Positions 33,435-42,250 of a stretch of DNA of 64,000 bases are shown here, one piece after another. Position 1 is the stretch's first letter. Each line of letters opens with the position of its first letter. The DNA is from Gracilaria gracilis. Taxonomy: Eukaryota > Rhodophyta > Florideophyceae > Gracilariales > Gracilariaceae. Below the pieces are notes generated by a model. It worked only from the letters and a program-made list of their open reading frames with translations, searched no databases and was not told the origin of the DNA. The stretch spans positions 1,116,001-1,180,000 of the forward strand of contig JARGSG010000004.1 in the NCBI GenBank assembly GCA_030374805.1, written 5' to 3'. A program made the position numbers and the translations under genes.

Positions 33435-34630
33435 ATGTCGTACGACTGCGCTCCGGCGCCGCTGCAGGTGGGCGACTATGTGGTGGCGCCGTTGCTTGCG
33501 CCTCCTCGCGCGCCGCAGCCTCCTCCCGTGCTTGCGCGCTTTGTGCACCTCAACCGCGAGTACAAGATGGCAGTTGCTAACTGGTCGCTCGCGCCTCCTG
33601 ACCCAGCCTTTCTTCCAATCGATCTCAATGCACCGCAGCCGCTGTGGCTTCCGCCGAAGCCCTTCGCGCTCGTCCTGCCGCACCCTGTGTCGTGCGGTAT
33701 AGTCTACGTATCCTTCGTGGGACGCGACAAGCGCCTGGGCAGGTGGGCCCGTCCACAAGCTCGTCCAAGCAACCTAGGCCCAGGTCAACGCCGTCAAGAA
33801 AGGCCTTTTGTCCCATGTCACCACAAAACCTGAGGTCAAGCTCACCAGGGCTCGCAGACGCGCAACGGCCGCTTCCAATCCCGTCTCCGAGGATCTCTAC
33901 GTGTAAGACCTCGCCCACATGGAGCTTGAACAGCTCAAGAACTTCAAGGTCAAGAACGTTTCAGAAGTTATTCTCAATTCTTATTTCATTGACGCATGGT
34001 ACTAATCTCCGTTCCAACTCCCGGAAAACGCCCACTGTCTGTAAGTTTGAGAGAAATTCCTGCATCATGTCTTCGCAAAATGCCGTCTTTGGCAGCATCT
34101 GGCCGGCTGCACATGGAACACACTCGCGTGGTCTTTGCTTTACAAAGACATCGACAGGCGTATATCTGTGTTCCAGATAGATGCAAAAGTCAGGCCACGC
34201 TACTTTCAAGCTCTTTGCTTACGTGAAAAACTTTTCCTGTACCACAAAACATTCCTCTGCGACGTTATCAAATTCTAAATCTACGTCGCTACTGACAAAG
34301 TCGACTTAGCTGGGGTTTTCCCAAGTGAGCACCCCGGAATACAATTCACGTTCAACGTCGCTTTAATTCTAACCTTCCTGCCTCATTAGAAGAAAGGAAT
34401 TGGCAAGCTCGCCCTACTGCTGAGCTAAGAGCGCAACAAGAGCGAAGGTAATATTGCTGGTTCAGAGCTCCTTTCATCCGATCTGGGTCAGCTGAGGCAT
34501 CGCAGTTACTGGTATTATGCTATTGTATTTTAAAACCCCAAACCGTGAGCTGCAAGTTAAGCATGGTACCTCAAGAAATAATAAGCTGAACCACGTGAGG
34601 CTTTATGATATGAAAACTTTGCCGACATAT
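33435..34630 (+). pseudogene. MYST-family histone acetyltransferase, degenerate
   Basis: ATG at 33435 opens a Pro-rich N-terminus with VGDYVVAPLL. GIVYVSFVGRDKRLGRW near 33700 is the end of a Tudor-knot/chromo-barrel, as in Esa1/Tip60 proteins. After a frameshift near 33725 one frame continues with in-frame stops: LTRARRRATAA, a MELEQLKNFKVKNVSEVIL lead-in, FIDAWY then SPF (TAA between), an HLAGC zinc-finger end, YKDIDRRISVFQID, LFLYHKTFL, NVALILTFLP and KKGIGKL (acetyl-CoA loop; the expected Gln before it is TAG). GSELLSSDLGQL follows with the catalytic Glu region, then RSYWYY, and in another frame MVPQEIIS from the C-terminal helix. The usual catalytic Cys (V-A-C-I-L) is Leu. At least four stops fall at L, Q and Y/F positions. 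It would have acetylated histone H4/H2A. Confidence 0.85.
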
Positions 34631-34639
34631 TTCGTGCTC

Positions 34640-35190
34640 ATGGGTGGCCGTTATAACGGCATACATTCTGGATGTACCACCATAAGAAAATGGTAAGATA
34701 TTGTGTACCGTTGCACATTTGACCACTGAACTAGCCCTGTGTTGTGAGCATCTAAATTCTGTTTGTTTTCTTTTGTGTGGGCATGACAGCAACCATTCGT
34801 ACCAAAACGTAGGCCAGGCACTTGATCTGAAAAGGTAGGCGTGTGCTAGAGGAGCTTAAATCGGAGTTACTCTCAAGAACTAGTGATTATGGTTGTTTCA
34901 TTTTTGACTTTCACTTGGCCTCCACATCCCATTATGTGAGTGTACTCACAAATTTTCCTATCTCAAGTACTTCAACAAGAGGTTCATATTGGTTTTGCTA
35001 ACCCACTTTCACGCTTTTGGATTTTATGATGAATGTATACAATGTACTGAATGTGGTACTATTCTCAAGAAAACAGTTTATTAACGAGGATTCACAAGTG
35101 AGGTCGGCGAAGGAATATCAGATGTAGAGAGGCGAACACTAGTACAATACGCAAGGCCTCAATCGTACTGTACAAAGCAATTCTCCGCAG
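34640..35190. other. Intergenic; may hold one end of the CACTA-like element
   Basis: No gene. A GTGAGTGTACTCAC palindrome lies at 34936-34949, and a related GAGTGTACTCA occurs on the other side of the transposase pair near 40514. I could not define terminal inverted repeats with confidence. Confidence 0.3.
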
Positions 35191-35193
35191 TTT

Positions 35194-36930
35194 CTAGCGC
35201 CGTCCTCTCAATGATTTGGAACCTCTTCTCGCTTTCAATGGTATGATCCTTGAGCGAGGGAGCGGAGGAGGACGTGGACCATACCTTTTCGTTTTGAGAT
35301 GCCTTTGAGATGAGAACTGGTTATCGCGCATATTACATTGTGTCCGCCTTTCCACATCTAGAGGCAATCTTTCTCTCTCAATTTGGGTTTGTCGTCCCGC
35401 ATCACTTAACAATGGGTGAATGATTGAAACTCTATTTTCATCCTCCGTGGGGGAGGCCGTGTGCGAAATTACGTTTTCTCGGAACTCTAAAGGACTTCTT
35501 TCCCTGTTGAGGCAGTATCCCGCTCTTTCACCAACACCCTCGACTTGAGACCTTTTGAAAGGACTTTTTACGCTACATGTAAGCGTGCTAGAACTGTTTT
35601 GATGAGTTCTAGTTTCAATGTTGTTTTGCTGTACAACATACTCATTGGCTTCAATCGCTTCTTCCATGCAATAGGACGGTGTCATATTGCGAGCTGATGT
35701 TAGAAGCGACCTATTTTGCGGACAAATATTCGAGAGCCCTCTAATCTGGTGAGTCACTCCATCTTGTGAAAAAGGTACACTTTCAGGTTCTAACTGCAAT
35801 CTCTTGTTCCGTTGAATTGAACCACCATCTGTGAAACCTGTGTCAGGAATAATGGCGTACACCGACGACTGGTTTGGGTTTGCACCCCCAGCTAGTGCCG
35901 CGGGGCTCGTTGGCGAAATTGAAGTTGAGAGAGTACGCTGAGCAGGAGCAACCGAGGATGTACAGTTCAACAGTGGCTGTTTTCCAGCTAGTGCTGCAGG
36001 ACTTGGAGTAGAAGGTAGTGCTGAGTTTGATTGAAGAACATTCCTGTGGGGGGATGAAAACGTTGGTAGTACGCGGCTTTGAGCGTGAGTCACCGCAGAA
36101 GGTGGTGCAGATGCTGGTGGATAATATGGATCCCGCCCAGGTGAGGACAAAGGTAATGTCAGTCTTACGCTTTGAGATGTGCGATTTGAAACTGCTACTG
36201 ACTCGTTTTGTTGTTCATTTGTATCCATGAGTGAGTTTTCAACATTTGTCTGCAGGTGAGCGGGAATGGATGGATGTAAGAAAGGCGGTGCTGTTGACTC
36301 ACTCCGCACCGCAGCACTACGTGCTACTGAGGTACGTAAGTCAACAGCAGGATTGAATGTACCTGAGTTGGATCCACGAGCTGCATTTGAGGGGTTTGCA
36401 GTTCTGCTTGCAGTCCTCTTCTTCGATTTCATTTTATCTGCGATCAGCATTCGTATTGCCCATTGACCCGAAGCTTGAGCAAAAACCATTAAGTCAACTG
36501 TCTTTGCAGCTTCACGAACAATAACCTCACAAGTCCTGGGGTACTTCGAATATGCTTGCTCCCAAGTCATTGCACCGACGACATCGGGACCAAGATGGTA
36601 GTAGAGAATCCCTTCTAAGCTTCGAAGTGCATCGCAGTTGAGGCGTTCGTTTTCAACTTCATTGGGAAATTGCATACATTTGGCTTCATGGGGTGCCCTC
36701 CTTGAATTATACGTATCTATTTCTTTCCGCATCCAAGCGGCAACGCTCAATGTTCTTCGGAAATCTGTGCCTTGTCTGGGCTTTGGAATTCTATGAAGGT
36801 ACGTTTGAGGAAGAAGCACCCGGAGACTCTCCGAAAGCTCTCGAACTTGTTCTTTCACACCCATGATGAGTTTTTTTTGGTGGTTTAGAATCTCTATCAC
36901 ATCGCCAGCCCTATCACGAGTGGAGTCCAT
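35194..36930 (-). CDS. Intact 578-aa protein divergent from CACTA-like transposase
   Basis: A clean 578-codon frame from ATG at 36930. Residues ~1-45 form a helical, partly coiled segment (VIEILNHQKKLIMGVKEQVR). Residues ~55-165 look globular, with AWMRKEIDTYNSRRAP and a LEGILYYHLGPDVVGAMTWE stretch followed by IVREAAKTVDLMVFAQ. After a basic KMKSKKRTASR patch near residue 170 the protein is low-complexity, rich in Ser, Pro, Asn and Thr, and it ends in basic clusters (KTKRYGPRPPPLPRSR, RRGSKSLRGRR). I recognise no domain. Its position, head-to-head with a CACTA-type transposase across a 243-bp gap, suggests the accessory DNA-binding role played by TnpA-like proteins in plant En/Spm. That is inference. 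The absence of stops shows recent selection or recent insertion. Confidence 0.75.
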   Translation of the reverse strand: MDSTRDRAGDVIEILNHQKKLIMGVKEQVRELSESLRVLLPQTYLHRIPKPRQGTDFRRTLSVAAWMRKEIDTYNSRRAPHEAKCMQFPNEVENERLNCDALRSLEGILYYHLGPDVVGAMTWEQAYSKYPRTCEVIVREAAKTVDLMVFAQASGQWAIRMLIADKMKSKKRTASRTANPSNAARGSNSGTFNPAVDLRTSVARSAAVRSESTAPPFLHPSIPAHLQTNVENSLMDTNEQQNESVAVSNRTSQSVRLTLPLSSPGRDPYYPPASAPPSAVTHAQSRVLPTFSSPHRNVLQSNSALPSTPSPAALAGKQPLLNCTSSVAPAQRTLSTSISPTSPAALAGGANPNQSSVYAIIPDTGFTDGGSIQRNKRLQLEPESVPFSQDGVTHQIRGLSNICPQNRSLLTSARNMTPSYCMEEAIEANEYVVQQNNIETRTHQNSSSTLTCSVKSPFKRSQVEGVGERAGYCLNRERSPLEFRENVISHTASPTEDENRVSIIHPLLSDAGRQTQIERERLPLDVERRTQCNMRDNQFSSQRHLKTKRYGPRPPPLPRSRIIPLKARRGSKSLRGRR

Positions 36931-37173
36931 CTCAGAGTATCAGAGGAAGACGAGACTTATTCCAGTGAATGCATCAGAATATCTTGTTTGGACGGAGAAG
37001 CCTTCGAAGGGAAGACGTTCTCAAAATACTATCTATTTTTCTCTTGTAAGTGCGCAAAATATGGTATACATATTGCTTACCAAGTGAAATGGAAAGGCAA
37101 CCTCATCTGACTTTAGTCCTTACCCATTCTACGAGTACATGGAACTTGTTCTCCAAAACATTGTGTCATAAGG
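36931..37173. promoter_or_regulatory. Shared divergent promoter region
   Basis: The 243 bp separates two head-to-head intact genes and must hold both promoters and 5' UTRs unless long upstream exons exist. It contains the AT-rich ACTATCTATTTTTC near 37028. No exact TATA box can be assigned. Confidence 0.5.
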
Positions 37174-40100
37174 ATGGATAATGAGCAGCCCCGATACGCA
37201 TGTCCGCCATGGTTTGAATGTCGCTGTCCCCTAGGAACACCGGTTTGTAGGACTACTATGCTCGGGCACCGAAGAAACGCGAATAAGAGGCGAGCAGATA
37301 TGGGACGTGGCCCCTTTAAGTGGGGTCCCCAAGTGAGCAACTGTGCACAAGAGTATCATTTCGAAATATATGAATCTCTGGTAGAACATGATACAGATGG
37401 AGAATCCGTCAGTACTGCAATGGTGTGCTCAAGACGTTCACCACTTCCTCCCGGTTCATTGCATTCGGATGGATTGGCAATCCAGGAATCGGAACTTCTT
37501 CAGTCATCGGTATACGTATTCAATGAAAACCAAGAAAATGAGAATGAGGAATTTTCTCATCACTCAAGGACGATGCCAGAACAAAAGAATGCATCACACA
37601 CGGGAAACGATGAGGACGAAGAATTGGAGGGTGTGACGGATATTTTCCATTCAAATGAACCGCCGCATTTTGTAGAATGCAACGAAGCTACGTTTGCGAG
37701 TTTAGAAGCTCAATCTTTTAGTCAATCGGCACTGTCAAACTACTTCGATACTGAAAATGTCAGTGATGGATATCGGCTTGCTGAAGAGCAGGAATCAGTG
37801 AATTTGATTTGGATACGAGGTAATAAGCAATGGGTTGATCTGTTTTACAAGCACGCGCTCTCTAATTCTGTGATGGACGACTTATTGAAAGTGATTAGTG
37901 CGCCAATGAAGGAGTGGAACACAGTCGTGGATATCATGAAGAGGGTGGTTGGATTAACTTCTTCAGAAGAGGAGTACGATACTTGTCGTGGTCATTGCTG
38001 TTTTGCCACTCTCGAAGGGGCAAGTCCAGCGTTGCGGTGCACCATTTGTGGCAAGCAGAAGCCAGAGAAAGGTGAGGAAAGGCTTGGTAGTTACAAGTAT
38101 ATCCCGCTGATTCCACGAATAAAGCGTATGGTGGCAAATGAGAAACAGTTTTTGCAGCTGTACGGGTACATTGCAAATAGAGATTCCGAACCTGGCTTAT
38201 TACGTGATTACTTTGATGGTTCTCTTTATCACGAACTGTCTAATCGAATCTTTGAAGAGGAAGATATATCTTTCGATGTGTACATAATGGTATCGACTGA
38301 TGGATTTCAAGCTTTCAAGAACAGGAGTGGAGATGTGTGGCCACTGGTGGCGGTTTTGCTAAACTTGGCTCCTTCTCATAGATACCAGGTTCATAACGTC
38401 CTTCCACTTTCAATTATTACCGATGAAAGCCAGCCTAAGGACTTGCAGTCATACTTCATACCCTTAGTGAATGAAGTGCTACAAAGCCAGAAGGACGGTG
38501 GTATCCTAATGCGTTTTTTCGATGGCAACCAAAGAAGGGTGAGGATACATTTGCCTCTAGTCACAACGGATTTAGCAGCATTGATGAAAGTGGCAGGGTT
38601 GGCCGGGCACAACGCAAGATTCCCATGCCGCTATTGTGAAATAAGAGGTGTCTATTCCTCACATTACTATTTTCCGTTGTGGATATTTTCTGAGAGATCT
38701 ATAGAGAGCCCATCCCATACTGACCATATTTCATCATTTCGTCCGACTTTAAGAACCCGGGAATCTATCGAAAAGATTTTTGACCAACTTGATAACGCCT
38801 CAAACGAGCGTCAACGACAGAAGGTCGTTACCGACACTGGAATTCAGAACAGATCTGTGCTACTTAGGTTGCCAACAATGATTCCTTATCACTCGTTCCC
38901 GATTGACATAATGCACCTTTGTTACAACGTGCAATCGCATTTACTGGAGTTTATACTCACCAGCGATTCTGAGGCGTGTGCTCTCAGCAACACAACTGTG
39001 AAAATATTAGATGAAGAGATTGTCTCATTCAAGAATGGTGTTAATCCGCAAATATCCTCATCTCCAAGACCACTCACTGCCTTCAGGCAATGGAAAACTG
39101 CAGAGCACAAGCAGTTTACATTGTGCTATATGTTGATAATTTTCGACGGCTTCATTTCGCCACAGTACCTGGACGTTCTCCACCGCTTCGTGCAAGTAGT
39201 GGACATATGCTTCTGGACCTCAATCCATTCAGACGAAGTGGAGCAACTGCGTTCTATAGTTGAAGAGTTCATTCAGGATTACGAGCGATACTTTGTGGGC
39301 CATGACTTGTCTAGGGTTCGTCTTGCAAAATATGTTTTCCATCTACTGCTCCATCTACCAGAGAGCATACAAAATTGTGGCCCACTACGAAACACATCTC
39401 AGTACTGGGTAGAGAAGTATATCGGCTGGATTAATCAACGCCATCATTCGAGGAATCGAGCGGCCGCTGCTATATACAGAAGGCTCATGTTTGCCGAAAG
39501 TTACAGGGCATTTTACAGTGTCCCTTTCGACGTCTCAACTGGGGAGGAGAGCGCAGTGGCATACGGTGTCTATGAACTTAAGGGACCATATGTAAATGGA
39601 AAACTGGGAGAAATGGGACAACGTGGTTCAACGATTCGCAGGCTGCTTTCTGGTTACTTTTCACGGAAGCTCTCCCTGTCTAGCGCAGATGCTAAAAGAC
39701 TAGTTGCACGTGTTGTTGATGTAAGGTTCGCACGTCGCCTGAGGTACAACCACGGAGATACTCTTCTAGAAGTGTCTGCACATCAAGGCACTTGTAGGCC
39801 CTCTTCTTACGTGGCTGTCGAAATGCAAGTATCAAGTGCAGCCTGGGATGTCTATTATGGTTGTATAGAAGGCATTATCAGCTTTACCTTCGAGGAGGAA
39901 GTGGTGCAGTCGTTCGGGTGCTCTCAACAGTACACAGTTTTTTTGAGTTCTTGGGCGTCTGGAATGGAACGGGGTGAGCAGGATCAACTATACCTACGTC
40001 GTCGCCGTGAACAGGCATTCACGAGGGAAACTGCCGAAGATATTTCTATCCTGAGGAGACATATCGGCGTGGTTGAACACAGATATCCTTCAACACTTGC

Positions 40101-40233
40101 AGGTGGAGCAAGTGGGAGAGGTGCCATTCGCACGTACTTCATTGACCCAAGGCTGCAGTGTGACTTTCTCCTGAATCACACGAAAGCGTCTTATGACGGG
40201 TCTAATAGAACACTCCGAGGACTAAAGAGCTAA
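37174..40233 (+). CDS. CACTA (En/Spm) TNP2-like transposase, intact, 1019 aa
   Basis: A single clean frame of 1019 codons. Residues 1-250 are variable, acidic and Ser/Glu-rich. A zinc-finger-like region follows with C271, C275, C289 and C292 (the last pair in CTICG). The RNase-H-like core contains STDGFQAF (D376), NVLPLSIITDES, TTDLAAL (D466) directly followed by a KVAGLAGHNARFPCRYC block (C485/C488), and FPIDIMHLCYNVQ (D578), the D-x-M-H segment typical of TNP2. C-terminal helices include YWVEKYIGWINQRHHSRNRA. TNP2-type enzymes cut CACTA elements at CACT(A/G) ends. This and its divergent partner are the only long uninterrupted genes in the window, so the element may still be mobile. It resembles the Transposase_21/Tnp2 proteins of fungi and plants; the exact subfamily is not determined. 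Confidence 0.8.
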   Translation: MDNEQPRYACPPWFECRCPLGTPVCRTTMLGHRRNANKRRADMGRGPFKWGPQVSNCAQEYHFEIYESLVEHDTDGESVSTAMVCSRRSPLPPGSLHSDGLAIQESELLQSSVYVFNENQENENEEFSHHSRTMPEQKNASHTGNDEDEELEGVTDIFHSNEPPHFVECNEATFASLEAQSFSQSALSNYFDTENVSDGYRLAEEQESVNLIWIRGNKQWVDLFYKHALSNSVMDDLLKVISAPMKEWNTVVDIMKRVVGLTSSEEEYDTCRGHCCFATLEGASPALRCTICGKQKPEKGEERLGSYKYIPLIPRIKRMVANEKQFLQLYGYIANRDSEPGLLRDYFDGSLYHELSNRIFEEEDISFDVYIMVSTDGFQAFKNRSGDVWPLVAVLLNLAPSHRYQVHNVLPLSIITDESQPKDLQSYFIPLVNEVLQSQKDGGILMRFFDGNQRRVRIHLPLVTTDLAALMKVAGLAGHNARFPCRYCEIRGVYSSHYYFPLWIFSERSIESPSHTDHISSFRPTLRTRESIEKIFDQLDNASNERQRQKVVTDTGIQNRSVLLRLPTMIPYHSFPIDIMHLCYNVQSHLLEFILTSDSEACALSNTTVKILDEEIVSFKNGVNPQISSSPRPLTAFRQWKTAEHKQFTLCYMLIIFDGFISPQYLDVLHRFVQVVDICFWTSIHSDEVEQLRSIVEEFIQDYERYFVGHDLSRVRLAKYVFHLLLHLPESIQNCGPLRNTSQYWVEKYIGWINQRHHSRNRAAAAIYRRLMFAESYRAFYSVPFDVSTGEESAVAYGVYELKGPYVNGKLGEMGQRGSTIRRLLSGYFSRKLSLSSADAKRLVARVVDVRFARRLRYNHGDTLLEVSAHQGTCRPSSYVAVEMQVSSAAWDVYYGCIEGIISFTFEEEVVQSFGCSQQYTVFLSSWASGMERGEQDQLYLRRRREQAFTRETAEDISILRRHIGVVEHRYPSTLAGGASGRGAIRTYFIDPRLQCDFLLNHTKASYDGSNRTLRGLKS

Positions 40234-40239
40234 ATTTCT

Positions 40240-41110
40240 CCGCAGTTTAGGTATTAGGGACCTATTCCGACGATACGACCGACGAGAAAGGAAACATATT
40301 GCATAACAAGCTAACAATACCTATTCCTTAAAGGTATCTAGTTTTCATATAGAATACAAAAGCATGCGGTACCTCTCTGTCCAGAAACCCAGTTTCTATA
40401 TTTTAAGCGATAAGTATTTCTATCATAATTTGTACGATTCTCGACAATTTGGAATACTTACTTCTGGATTATATACCTGTGTCAAAAGTTGGCGTCCTTC
40501 GTGTGTCTTTAGAGTGTACTCAGAGTGCAGTGGTTACAAGAGCACTCGAAATGCACTCCCATGAAGCATTGTCTATATTATTTGAAAATTATTTACTATA
40601 ATTCTGTATACACTCAGTTGGCTCAGGTGACAAGCTTAGATCCCCACCCGGGATGCCGTCTGACACGGTGCATGTTTGAGGTCAACCTATCGCATTACGT
40701 GCAAACATATGAGTAAAAATGCCAATTCTATTTACACAGGCGAAAAACGGGAAGCGTACCAGATTTGTATGTAACATCCCAAAAAAGGGAAGATAGCTAC
40801 AATCTTTGGGATAACTGACTACAACAATCGTTTTCCACGTTCATCAGTTGTCCACCCAAACGCTTTTGTACCCCAGTTGACTCACAGGTTATGGGCCCCT
40901 ATCATTACCGCTGTGGTTCCGAGTTCGAATCTCACCAGTCGCCGTCGCCAGCTCACAAGAATTCCAACACTACGAAGTTCCGCCGATTCAACGGAGAGTA
41001 GTACACGTACAGACCGTCCGCAGCAAAATCCCTCTACACATCTACCCATCTACACATCAAATAATCTCATAGCACACGGTTTACAACTTACCTTCAAATC
41101 GCTCTGCTCG
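40240..41110. other. Intergenic with tRNA-like fragment
   Basis: The right end of the CACTA-like element should lie here. A GAGTGTACTCA motif with a nearby AGAGTGCAGTG (40512-40537) is a candidate. At 40870-40940 CTCACAGGTTATGGGC and GAGTTCGAATCTC have correct A-box/B-box spacing with CAT at the anticodon position, but the acceptor and anticodon stems do not pair. It is at best a tRNA-derived pseudogene or a SINE head. Confidence 0.3.
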
Positions 41111-41181
41111 GCTCCACCAGCGTTGATCAAGAATTGTGAGAGCTCAATAGAAACGCATAGTCCTTCAAACTCGTTTCCGTG

Positions 41182-41800
41182 TCGTACAAATACCAATGAG
41201 GTGTACAGTCTGCCTCATGTAGGAAGCGCGCGACGGCTCAACCCAAAGCGGAAAAGCACACAAACAAATAGTAGTAGGGCACCTGAAACCCGCAAGGGCA
41301 AACGATGAGCCAACTATTCTGCACCATGTAGGTGTAGGGCTCCAGATATTGACGCGCTGTAACACCTGTGTGGTAGTAGAGAAGGAGCAAACTAAATAGT
41401 ATAGCTCTTGTCTTACTGGTGCCTGACTTTACAATATCCGAGGAGGAAGCCGAGGTGCACCGCAACATATACAAGGTGCACCAACGCCGATCTCCCGTGT
41501 GGGCATGTCTTCACTGGCTGCGCCCATGAACTACTGCCCTGGGCAAGTAATTTTAAAATAAAATACCCCTACATGTAGAAACCAAATCAGAAATTATAAA
41601 TTACCAGTTGGGTGAAGTGTAGCCGGCAGGGCGCACAGGTAAGACTACGTGGCACTAACCCACTGAGGTTTCACTGTACTACAGACCCTCTTCTTACCCT
41701 GAGCCACGCTCTCGTGCTTCCTAGTTCCTCTCCCCAAGTTGGGTGCATCTTCGTACCAATTTGGTTAAAGGCACAGCAGGTTTGCCACCTCGCGCCGTGC
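41182..41800 (-). repeat. Dispersed repeat R1, copy 2 (possible 3' LTR of Gypsy-3 unit)
   Basis: The reverse complement matches 1-597 along its length, with the same end at TTGTACGA (41182-41190). It lies on the far side of the antisense module from Gypsy-3 and has Gypsy-3's orientation. That is where the 3' LTR of a minus-strand element that includes the module would be. Confidence 0.6.
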
Positions 41801-42250
41801 GCTGCGCCAGCTCTCCGTTACGGAGCGTAATTGTTCACCGTCTTGGTTATCACCGACATCGGCTTACGTCATTCTCGTTTGCGGTCTGGGCGCGACGCCT
41901 ATCCATTGCGTACGTTCGATGTTCTACCATTGGCACGCGTTTGCGTACACCTTCAAGGATTCACCTCTTCGACAGCCTACTCTGCCCCCTTACACCCGAT
42001 GGGGTAAGTTATGCACCTGTGTGCCCCCGTGCGCATCGTACTCGTGAAGGATTTGGGCGCACACCCGGTTGCGGCTTGTCTCGCCGTTCCTTCGATGTTC
42101 CGTCTCCGTTCTTTTCAGAGGCCACTGCGACCCCTTTGTCGTTGTGTTGCAATGCCTTTTCTAGTTTGCGTAGTATCCCTCTGAGTTTGTTCTGTACTGC
42201 CGCTCATGCCTTCGTTGCCCCTCGCTCACCTGACATGGTTGAAACCCTTC

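Noticed and set aside
33174-33758. 194-codon minus-strand frame opposite the MYST remnant
   Set aside because: Arg-rich shadow of the plus-strand tudor-knot/N-terminal region.
30567-34630. Possible reassigned stop codons (UAG=Gln or UGA=Trp) because several clean frames are broken by single stops at Gln or Trp positions
   Set aside because: In the MYST and other remnants the stops also replace Leu, Tyr and Phe, all three stop codons are involved, and frameshifts occur nearby. The intact 1019-aa and 578-aa genes use none of them internally. Ordinary pseudogene decay explains the data.
40870-40940. tRNA-Met-like gene (A box, CAT at anticodon position, TTCGAAT loop with correct spacing)
   Set aside because: Acceptor and anticodon stems do not pair and the T stem has only three pairs. 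At most a tRNA-derived pseudogene.
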